A stretch of 64,000 bases of DNA from contig OX465119.1 in NCBI GenBank assembly GCA_949987565.1, positions 11,182,441 to 11,246,440 of the forward strand, written 5' to 3'. Source of the stretch: Luidia sarsii. Lineage: Eukaryota > Echinodermata > Asteroidea > Paxillosida > Luidiidae. Shown one piece after another: positions 56,001 to 64,000 of this stretch; within the stretch, counting starts at the first letter, position 1; each line of letters begins with the position of its first letter. The notes beneath the pieces were generated by a model. The model searched no databases, was not told the origin of the DNA, and saw nothing but the letters and a program-made list of their open reading frames with translations. The position numbers and the translations under genes were made by a program.

Positions 56001-56360
56001 GACTAGATAGGATTTGAAGGTTTGTATGGTGGAAGTACCAAGTGGAAGGTTTGCGGTGACACCATGTAGCAATTCTCTTTCGAGAAGGAGTGTGTGGCTC
56101 TGAAAAGAGCCGGTAACCCAGACTAGATAGGATTTGAAGGTTTGCATGGTGGAAGTACCAAGTGGAAGGTTTGCGGTGACACCATGTAGCAATTCTCTTT
56201 CGAGAAGGAGTGTGGCTCTGAAAAGAGCCGGTAACTCAGACTAGATAGGATTTGAAGGTTTGCATGGTGTGGAAGTACCAAGTGGAAGGTTTGCGGTGAC
56301 ACCATGTAGCGCTTCTCTTTCGAGAAGAAGTGTAACTCTGAAAAGAGCCGGTAACTCAAG
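53070..56360 (-). repeat. 118-bp satellite: about 28 tandem SL units
   Basis: On the minus strand each unit reads hairpin GGCTCTTTTCAGAGCC, ACACTCCTTCTC, GAAAGAGAAG, TGCTACATGGTGTCACCGCA, AACCTTCCACTTGGTACTTC, CACCATGCAAACCTTCAAAT, CCTATCTAGTCTGAGTTACC. The array starts in a tail fragment and ends (56360-56405) with a copy that keeps the hammerhead-like CTGACGA..GAAAC words. Variants of the hairpin base (GAGTTACACTCC type) alternate, and a seven-unit block of 832 bp is duplicated. Confidence 0.97.
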
Positions 56361-56481
56361 GTTTCTGGAGTAGTGTGTACTATGCCCGTCGTCAGGAGAC
56401 TGTGATCCTCCACTTTAAGTTAAAGATGATGCAATGTTTTTTCTCCGTATAGGAAAAAGGCACCGCACCCATTTTAATCCA

Positions 56482-57119
56482 TCATGACCTCGTTTTCCTT
56501 CGCGGGGAGCGAACCTCGATCAGATAGTCCCCGCTCTCCTGATTTGTGTCGTCCTCATTCTCCCCATCCAGGGTGACCGTTAGCCTTCTCTGTGTCAGGG
56601 AGCAAATCTGCGTGATAATGGAGACCGGGAAGAAGAAAAAACCCTCCCGCTCCACCGCCACAAACCGGTTGATAATGATCATGCCTCGATAACGCGGGTT
56701 GGGAATGTGCGAGGCGCTGCTAGACAGCTCACAAAGGCGAGAATGCTTTGCCCATTATTGCTCGCTTGGCTCTCCACTGCGGGCTGACTTTTCTGTGTTG
56801 TCGTATCGAGGTCAAGGCGTGCATAGAGGCGGGAAGATGCGGTTTCTACGGATCTCTCTCCGGTCGATAGGCGACGCCGAGATCCAGGGGTGTCTAAACC
56901 ATCCCCTGCTCCACTACCACCCCCTCCCTCGAATAAAATCCAGCCTACCTCTCTTCCGTCGCAGCCTCTATACCCACGGGCCCTTGTCGTCGGGACGCTT
57001 TTTCCTCCTCTTTCGCCGTCTTTCAGATTTGAAGATTCGTAATACAATTCCTCGTCTTCATGCTTCATTAGAGACACGGAGAAGTTGCCTATATACTCGG
57101 GAGAACCTACTCGCAGCAC
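56482..57119 (-). CDS. Candidate coding region on the minus strand, unrecognised
   Basis: Two frames overlap by ATGA. The upstream one, 57119-56679, is 146 residues (contains SVSLMKHEDEELYYESSNLK and a Gly-rich stretch). The downstream one, 56682-56482, is 66 residues (MIIINRFVAVEREGFFFFPV, then TLDGENEDDTNQESGDYLIE). The second frame has non-biased, protein-like composition and could be an exon; donor/acceptor sites were not settled. The plus strand is also open over much of 56.70-57.15 kb. No family is recognised. Confidence 0.22.
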
Positions 57120-57594
57120 ATGTGGGTAAGGATGTATGCTTGAACCAAGACTAGGACAGTTGCCTTCCCCTTGTGGATCTCCGCTCTCTCTTCTCCTGTC
57201 TGCCTTTCACTAAACCTCCCGAGGATGAAAAAAGAAGATCTCAGACGGACGAGGCGTATTGGATTTCTTAACCTCCATGCAAATTACCTGAGACCCGGCC
57301 GAGGTCAGAGTTCAGAGGTCAGGGCGTCTTGGCCCGTGGACGATCTTGCACAGTCCGACATTTTTGCATTTTTGGATCTTTGGCTCGTTGATTTTGCCCT
57401 AGAAAAATTCAGGACCCAACCGCGCAATTTCGAGATATGGTGACTTGATCTGAGCATGCGCGCGTGACTCTAGGCTACTGAGCATGCGCGCGTTGTGGCA
57501 CGCATGCTCAGTAGCACACGATAGCGCACAACTATTCAGAAACTTCAATTAGTGTTTAAATCAATGGACACCCTCACGTTTGAACCTTGTAATT

Positions 57595-57715
57595 ATTGTG
57601 TTAGTTTTCTTCGATCTATTATAACCTCGATATCCTTGAGGATGATCCTGGTGGGGTCGAAACGTCAGGCCCACTAGACTCTCAGGTATTCTGGTGTAAT
57701 TACTGTTGACTGATA
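57595..57715 (+). repeat. Divergent R2-like core
   Basis: TTGAGGA 57636-57642, stem GATCC 57644-57648 / GGGTC 57654-57658, GAAAC 57659-57663, GTC 57664-57666, then AGGCCCACTAGACT. The stem differs from R2's GGTCCT/AGGATC yet stays paired. Confidence 0.65.
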
Positions 57716-57719
57716 TCTC

Positions 57720-58310
57720 GTGGATTTGGACTATAGTAAACCTCCAAGCCTCCATACACGCCGCCAAATCCACTACTGCGCACGCGCGAATCTAATTTGC
57801 ATAATCCCAGCACCTGGCCTCGGATGGCGGGCTGCTGGAGCAAAGGCGACCGTAAGCGGATTAAATTGTGGATTGGATATTAATAGACGGCAAATGGATA
57901 TCGGCGAAGCAAGGGGGTGGGGGTGATTGAGGAAAGGTTGTGCGGTGTACGGTACCGCCAGCAACTGCTCGAACAGACAGCCTCGGCAGCAGACGGTGTG
58001 AACTTTGGTTTGTTTGTTTGTGGGTTGTTGTTTTGGTTGGGGAGGACGGGAGGCGACATTCTGACCAGAGCTGAACTCCGTGCGGGCGCACTGCACTTCA
58101 CGGCGTCGCCTGCGTGCTGGTGACGTCATGGGAGTGACGTCATGGCAGGCGCGCACATTGGGCGGTTTTTGGGCTCGGTTGGGACTGCCTGTAGTAGTCA
58201 GGAAAAGTGGTGAAGAAATGGCTGTAACACCTCGTTCTCGCTGTGCATTGCAGTTGGTGTATATCTCCGTATTTTAAGCATCTTGCTTACCAATGATTCC
58301 AGCATCGATC
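57720..58310. other. Intergenic, GC-richer, no gene recognised
   Basis: Open frames on both strands (57.77-58.16 kb) but none with a domain or splice context. GTGACGTCATG occurs twice around 58.12-58.14 kb (CRE-like), which would suit a promoter. Confidence 0.35.
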
Positions 58311-58317
58311 GTAAACA

Positions 58318-59210
58318 ACCCCATCCCCATCTCCTGTCCTGTCCTGCCCTACCCTGCCCTGCCCTGCCCTGCCCTGCCCTGCCCTGCCCTGCCCTGCCCT
58401 GCCCTGCCCTGCCCTGCCCTGCCCTGCACTGCCCTGCCCTGCACTGCCCTGCCCTGCCCTGCCCTGCTCTGCCCTGCCCTGCCCTGCCCTGCCCTGCCCT
58501 GCCCTGCTCTGCCCTGCCCTGCCCTGCCCTGCCCTGCCCTGCCCTGCCCTGCCCTCCCCTGCCCTGCCCTCCCCTCCCCCTCCCCCTCCCCCTCCCCCTC
58601 CCCCTCCCCCTCCCCCTCCCCCTCCCCCTCCCCCTCCCCCTCCCCCTCCCTCTCCCCTCCCCCTCCTCCCCTCCCCTCCCCTCCCCCTCCCTCTCCCCTC
58701 CCCTCCTCCCCTCCCCTCCCCTCCCCCTCCCTCTCCCCCTCCCCCTCCTCCCCTCCTTTCCCCTCCCCTCCCCCTCCCCTCCCTCTCCCCTCCCCTCCTC
58801 CCCTCCCCTCCCCTTCCCCTCCCTCTCCCCCTCCCCCTCCCCCTCCCCCTCCCCTCCCCCTCCCCTCCCCTCCCCTCCCCCTCCCCCTCCCCTCCCTCTC
58901 CCCTCCCCCTCCTCCCCTCCCCTCCCCTCCCCCTCCCTCTCCCCTCCCCCTCCTCCCCTCCCCTCCCCTCCCCCTCCCTCTCCCCCTCCCCCTCCTCCCC
59001 TCCTCTCCCCTCCCCTCCCCCTCCCCTCCCTCTCCCCTCCCCTCCTCTCCTCCCCTCCCCTTCCCCTCCCTCTCCCCCTCCCCCTCCCCTCCCCCTCCCC
59101 CTCCCCTCCCCTCCCCCTCCCCCTCCCCTCCCTCTCCCCTCCCCTCCTCCCCTCCCCTCCCCTCCCCCTCCCTCTCCCCCTCCCCCTCCTCCCCTCCTCT
59201 CCCCTCCCTC
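58318..59210. repeat. Compound array (CCCTG)n then (CCCCT)n / (CCTCCC)n
   Basis: The first 250 bp are TGCCC pentamers. The array then switches to CTCCCC hexamers and irregular CCTCC words for about 650 bp. Long P/S/L, G/E/R and A/G/Q frames on both strands are artefacts. G-rich on the minus strand, with dense G-quadruplex potential. Confidence 0.95.
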
Positions 59211-59845
59211 AGGGGAAGGGTATTGACGCTGCAATCCCACACAGCGAACTCCGTTCCATATATCTCCCCTTTCTCCTTACCGAGACGATAGTCCCTCTTC
59301 TCGCCTTACCTGACCTGGATCGTAGACAAGACAGTTCACTTCATGCAGGGCCGAGGCCCTAAGGCGCACGGGGCTTTATAGCGGTGCATGCCTTAGCAGC
59401 CCTGCGAGTGGATTGCTGCTCATCCCCAGTGCGGGCTCACCACCAAATAACGCACGAAATGCTTCGGGGGGAAAGGGGAAGTAGGGGTTAAGGTGATTAT
59501 TTAATGTCCCCGGGACATATCCAGGCCACCGTAACATTATATCGCAGCACCGTATTACGTTATATGAAAGGGCAGGGCATACAGTGGAGGGTGTTTGTTG
59601 TCGCGGTGAATCTTCCCGGTCGGGTTTCTGGCGTGCGCCCAGCGGTGAATGAACGCCGATTCGCACGTCACGGGGAAGGCACCAGACTATATTGCCTCGG
59701 TTTCGGGTTACGGCGCTTTGGAATGGAGGCCAAGACAAGATGGCGGCTCCTTAGCAGCAGGCACACTGCACATTCTGACCTGGATACCTAGCCGTCTAGT
59801 CCCATTACCTCTAAGCCTCACACACACACATACACGATCATACTT
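59211..59845. other. Intergenic with a YY1-type site
   Basis: AAGATGGCGGC at about 59733-59743 is a perfect YY1-type element, of the kind found around transcription starts. The ATG within it opens only MAAP before a stop. No supported exon. Confidence 0.35.
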
Positions 59846-59849
59846 ACCG

Positions 59850-60480
59850 AATTCTGTATCATTGTGGAAACATTGCTTTGTTCTCGTGCACTATACAACC
59901 GTGTGAGAAACGATGTTTTAAAAATGCTCCCATTTCAACCGCATTCATTTTCTTGGGTTGAAATTTGGACCGTATGTCCCTTATATGTAACACTTAGAAT
60001 TCTTACCCATCACAAATTTCCCGTTTTTGAGTTATTTCCAAATACCAGTTTCGAGAAAACCTTGTGGAGACATAGTACCTATACACCTTTAACCTTTCAG
60101 CATTTAATTGACAGACACGACGCCCAGGACCAACCACAAAGTCGTGGTTTCCAGAAAAATAGAATAAGAGACCTGGGTCGCCAGCAGTCACATTGGTTAT
60201 TACTGAGGTTTGTGTCTACACACACATTCACACACATACCTGAATCTGTATGTTTTAAAAATGCTCCTATTTCAACCACATTCACTAGAAATTTGGACCG
60301 TATGTCCCTTTTATATAACACTTGCGACGAATTCTTATCCCTCACAAATTTCCCGTTTTTGAGTTATTTCCAAATACCAGTTTCGAGAAAGCCTTGTGGA
60401 GACCTATACACCTTTACAATTTTCCCGTGGAGACCTATTCAACCTATTGGACTAGGTCTCCACAAGGCACTAGATTCACG
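59850..60480 (-). repeat. R4 repeat, about two copies
   Basis: AAAAATGCTCCCATTTCAAC, GAAATTTGGACCGTATGTCC, AAATTTCCCGTTTTTGAGTT, AATACCAGTTTCGAGAAA, then CTTGTGGAGAC..CTATACACCTTTA. A second, internal copy starts at about 60230. It is the reverse of the 45.34-45.99 kb element. The 254-residue open frame over it is repeat-derived. Confidence 0.75.
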
Positions 60481-60558
60481 CCCCGTCACACATTATAAGG
60501 AGCCTATCCGTCCGTCTACATCGATCACAAATCTAGGGATTGCGCTCAGTGAAGCGTG

Positions 60559-60625
60559 CATCCCTGTCATGGCTACGTGCATCCCTGTCATGGCTACGTG
60601 CATCCCTGTCATGGCTACGTGCATG
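60559..60625. repeat. 21-bp tandem repeat, three copies
   Basis: GCATCCCTGTCATGGCTACGT repeated three times exactly. Confidence 0.95.
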
Positions 60626-60734
60626 TAGGTAGAGGATTATTAGACACGAGAAACCTATCAGCATCACTCCATAACTTGAACACCAAATCTCGCCTTTCTG
60701 CCTGTCATTTAACACGTCTGTTTTTCGATGTTTT

Positions 60735-60885
60735 TAAGAGTATAGGTTTGTGGTGACACCATGGGCGAGAATCTCTCTTGTGAGTGAGTGTGGTTCTGAA
60801 AAGAACCAGACAGTTTCATACGCTCACGAAAGAGATTCTCGTACATGACGTCACCACAACTCTATACTCTTTGATATTAGTACCA
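60735..60885. repeat. Foldback SL element (paired-change hairpin in one arm)
   Basis: AGTATAGGTTTGTGGTGACA at the left and GTCACCACAACTCTATACTC at the right are inverted. GAGAATCTCTCTTGTGAG mirrors CTCACGAAAGAGATTCTC. The left arm carries GGTTCTGAAAAGAACC at 60792-60807. Confidence 0.8.
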
Positions 60886-60904
60886 TCACCATGCATATCA
60901 TTAA

Positions 60905-61195
60905 GTCCCATAGATACACTTCTCTCTTTGATCTTTCCCCCTCTTCTCACTAATCCCTACCCTACTCCTTGCCCTTCCCTTTGATCTCTCCCTACCAGCT
61001 TTACTCTTTGTCCTTTGTTTCTCATCCGTGTCCTATTCACTCTCTTCCTCCTTCATGTACATGTATCTGTTTTGTCCTTGTCACTCTGCCTTTGAGAAAG
61101 GTCCTGCTAGGATCGAACGTCAGGCCCACTAAATTGAATGTTTTGCATTTTGGTCATTTTAGTCAGTAAGCAGTTTGCAACATTTTTGTATATAT
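60905..61195 (+). mobile_element. R2 repeat, near full length
   Basis: CACTTCTCTCTTTGATCTTT, CATCCGTGTCCTATTCACTC, core CTGCCTTTGAGAAAGGTCCT / AGGATCGAACGTCAGGCCC (one A lost from GAAAC), tail AGTCAGTAAGCAGTTTGCAA. Aligns over its length with 19.44-19.745 kb. Confidence 0.8.
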
Positions 61196-61199
61196 CAGA

Positions 61200-62215
61200 T
61201 ACCGTAAGAGTTAATAGTTGCTAAAGTTTGCTTTATTAATTACATCATAAGAAGATAATCGGCATCTCTTTTTGTTTCAAAATCACGAGACTCCTGGTTT
61301 TTTTTCTTGCTACTGTTTTATCAAACACCATCTGGAAATGATACTTATCAGATTTCATAGCTTAAAGTTTCCTTTTATTTCTAATCAGACGAATTTAGGT
61401 GTGGAAACATGAACAATATCTCTACTTTTATTCGGAGAAAAAAATGATGAGCTACGATTGTGAAGGATTATGATAGCATAAGTGCTTTATGTCACTGGAG
61501 ACAATATCACTTGGGGGTCAGAAAACCCTTCAGTCCTTGAGGACAATCGCACGTCATTTCGTTTCCACGAAACCCTCTTTTAGAACGCTCGATTTTTCTG
61601 AGAGACAACCTTGTGTCATGTCTCACTCACGCGGGCATTCCTTTGCCCTGTGGTGGCTCAAATCTGACTCCGTGGTTGCCTCGGAAATTGCCTGGGGTGG
61701 CTCTGTCTTAAGAGGAATGCCGGAGATGCTTGCGAGACGAGAGAGAACGAGGTTGATGCTTAAGAGTAGTCCTGCTATCCCCATCATTATCATCATCATC
61801 ATCCTCTGCCGATAATGATAACGATTGGGTCTCCTAGTGACGATGCAAAGAAACTAGACTCTCCGCGGTCTTCCGTGCAGATACACTAATAGATATCATT
61901 GTGCAAAATGGAGCAAGCAGTATTGCAGCTGTTTTTACGCTATCTTTTGCAGATCGCATCATTGTTTTCACTTTGACTCAAAGGAATGTAAACCAAACTG
62001 AGGGTTTCCTCGGGCCAAAAATAGTCCGCTACCTCTGATAGAGAAAGCTGCTCTGAGCTCCAGGGTGTAAGATATAAGACCGCGGTGGTAAGATGTCACT
62101 TAACGGCTCGTCGTGCATCAGTGATCACTGACCGTCACGGTCCGCAGACCCCGCATGCACGAAAGTGCAGAGATAAACCTAGGGAGAGCTCTTGATGCCA
62201 TGCTGTCACTCACAA
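61200..62215. other. Intergenic, no gene recognised
   Basis: AT-rich, then mixed. A 108-codon open frame at 61489-61815 (+) shows no domain and no splice partner. Confidence 0.4.
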
Positions 62216-62216
62216 A

Positions 62217-63317
62217 GCGTCTACCTGCCTCTATGCCTCTCTGCCTCTCTGCCTCTCTGCCTCTGCCTCTCTGCCTCTCTGCCTCTCTGACTCTCTGCCT
62301 CTCTGCCTCTCTGCCTCTCTGCCTCTCTGCCTCTCTGCCTCTCTGCCTCTCTGCCTCTGCCTCTCTGCCTCTCTGCCTCTCTGCCTCTCTGCCTCTGCCT
62401 CTCTGCCTCTCTGCCTCTCTGACTCTCTGCCTCTCTGCCTCTCTGCCTCTCTGCCTCTCTGCCTCTCTGCCTCTCTGCCTCTCTGCCTCTGCCTCTCTGC
62501 CTCTCTGCCTCTCTGACTCTCTGCCTCTCTGCCTCTCTGCCTCTCTGCCTCTCTGCCTCTCTGCCTCTCTGCCTCTCTGCCTCTCTGCCTCTCTGCCTCT
62601 CTGACTCTATAACTATCTGCCTCTCTGCCTCTCTGCCTCTCTGCCTCTCTGCCTCTCTGCCTCTGCCTCTCTGCCTCTCTGCCTCTCTGCCTCTCTGCCT
62701 CTCTGCCTCTGCCTCTCTGCCTCTCTGCCTCTCTGCCTCTCTGCCTCTCTGCCTCTCTGCCTCTCTGCCTCTCTGCCTCTCTGCCTCTCTGCCTCTCTGC
62801 CTCACTACCTCTCTGCCTCTCTGCCTCTCCGCCTCTCCGCCTCTCTGCCTCTCTGACTCTATAACTATCTGCCTCTCTGACTCTTTAACTCTCTGCCTCT
62901 GCCTCTCTGCCTCTCTGCCTCTCCGCCTCTCTGCCTCTCTGCCTCTCTGCCTCTCTGCCTCTCTGCCTCTCTGCCTCTCTGCCTCTCTGCCTCTGCCTCT
63001 CTGCCTCTCTGCCTCTCTGACTCTCTGCCTCTCTGCCTCTCTGCCTCTCTGCCTCTCTGCCTCTCTGCCTCTCTGCCTCTGCCTCTCCACCTCTCTGCCT
63101 CTCCGCCTCTCTGCCTCTCTGCCTCTCTGCCTCTCTGCCTCTCTGACTCTCTGCCTCTCTGCCTCTATAACTATCTGCCTCTCTGTCTCTTTAACTCTCT
63201 GCCTCTGCCTCTCTGCCTCTCTGCCTCTCTGCCTCTCTGCCTCTCTGCCTCTCTGCCTCTCTGCCTCTCTGCCTCTCCGCCTCTCCGCCTCTCCGCCTCT
63301 CTGCCTCTCTGCCTCTC
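62217..63317. repeat. 1.1-kb CTCTGCCT octamer array with higher-order period
   Basis: Almost pure TGCCTCTC octamers. Marker words recur: GACTCTATAACTATCTGCCT (about 62602, 62851) and CTATAACTATCTGCCTCTCT (about 63164). CTCTTTAACTCTCTGCCTCT occurs at about 62881 and about 63186. Their spacing, about 250-310 bp, shows block duplication within the array. The 289-residue minus frame is an artefact. Confidence 0.97.
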
Positions 63318-63934
63318 CTAAACTGATTTGTAGCAGTGACTACCACAAAGGCAAGCGCACCCAAAGTGTGCTCTAATGGTGAATGGTGAAGATTGGGCGC
63401 CTTTTCCCCGCCTGCACCCTTCATGTTGCAGCTGCCTTTGTCTTGAGCTAGTGACTCTTCGCCAACACAAGGCCGTGAATCTCAAGTAATTTACTTATAT
63501 TCTGAGATGCACCAACGACCCCCCCCCCCATCTCTCCTGTACTAGCGTTGCGGTCAAGGCTTCTCAAATCGAACCCAAATCCGTTTAAGAATCGAGAAAA
63601 AAATATACAATCGCCGTCGATAACAACAGAGCTGGCATATAGGTTCCCTTCATGACATCTGGATTTAGAGTCGTGTGACAGCGCAAGAAAGAAAAGGACG
63701 TTGGAAAAAAATCTCCACACCATAGAGACTGTTAGAACCAGAACACACACTGGCTTGATCGAGCAGAGCGGCCTCGCTAGCCTCGGGTCAAGGCGTGGTT
63801 CGGCATTACGGCTGAAAGACGCCCGGCACGAGGAGAAGACTAGCGCTCAGGGCTACGGGAAGATTTGGCGCGCGCTGAATTGATTATCGTCTGGCACTGG
63901 GTTGTTTGTGCGTGTGTGTATGGGCGCGAATCTA
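63318..63934. other. Intergenic, no gene recognised
   Basis: Mixed composition with a C run at about 63519-63529. No supported exon. Confidence 0.4.
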
Positions 63935-64000
63935 GTGCCTTATGGAGACCTAAGATAATAGGTTGAATAGGTATCCACAGGGAAATTGTAAAGGTGTATA
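63935..64000. repeat. R4 repeat end fragment at window edge
   Basis: TTATGGAGACCTAAGATAAT, AGGTTGAATAGGTATCCACA, GGGAAATTGTAAAGGTGTAT. It shows the uninterrupted junction where the MITE sits in the 45-kb copy. Confidence 0.75.

Noticed and set aside
53070..56360. CRISPR-like array (regular repeats)
   Set aside because: Units are contiguous 118-bp monomers without unique spacers, in a eukaryotic genome.
58283..59362. Open frames of 297-359 residues on both strands
   Set aside because: All are translations of the CCCTG/CCCCT array; no splice, start or domain support.
59864..60628. 254-residue open frame
   Set aside because: Runs across two R4 repeat copies and a 21-bp tandem repeat; no transposon domain visible.
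62221..63090. 289-residue [14 protein letters not shown] protein on the minus strand
   Set aside because: Octamer microsatellite; frame opens only because the repeat lacks stops.

Overview
This window looks like part of a metazoan nuclear genome, probably a marine invertebrate. It has multi-exon genes with GT-AG introns, abundant ACATGT-type simple sequence, tRNA-derived SINEs, MITEs and very long microsatellites. An echinoderm or other non-vertebrate deuterostome would fit, but the sequence alone does not prove it. Two genes are certain and both are metazoan: a multi-Tudor-domain protein (germline/piRNA type) and a ZnT1-type zinc exporter.

Layout. 1-7.5 kb (+): the 3' part of a multi-Tudor gene, open at the left window edge, in five in-frame exons (1633 codons), with five Tudor units and a long acidic tail that carries a 15-bp coding minisatellite. 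7.5-17.2 kb: 3' flank, MITEs and foldback elements, a promoter-like stretch near 10.6-11.05 kb and a candidate small coding exon near 16.4-16.6 kb. 17.2-23.6 kb (-): a complete seven-exon SLC30A1-like gene (418 codons) with every splice phase consistent; the last exon was found by splice-site and phase logic. 25.5-26.2 kb: a cluster of TGCRCNC (metal-response-element core) matches upstream of that gene. 26-64 kb: no confident gene. It holds SINEs, MITEs, foldback elements, several long CT/GA, TCC and CCCTG/CCCCT arrays, a 3.3-kb satellite, RFX X-box matches and two weak ORF candidates. The Tudor and zinc-transporter genes converge; no functional link between them is evident.

The most unusual signal is a dispersed repeat family (called SL here). 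Its core is GGCTCTTTTCAGAGCC, identical to the metazoan replication-dependent histone mRNA 3' stem-loop (6-bp stem, UUUC loop). About 12 nt further on lies a purine-rich GAAAGAG tract, where a U7/HDE element lies in histone pre-mRNAs. It occurs as single copies, as inverted pairs, as a 57-bp tandem array inside a zinc-transporter intron, and as about 28 tandem 118-bp units with an 832-bp higher-order repeat (53.07-56.36 kb). A subfamily carries the paired change GGTTCT/AGAACC. Fuller copies have, just upstream of the hairpin, a CUGANGA / six-pair stem / GAAAC-GUY arrangement that resembles a hammerhead ribozyme. A second dispersed family (R2, about 285 bp) carries a similar arrangement with decayed core bases. 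These RNA-level readings are inference and can be tested.
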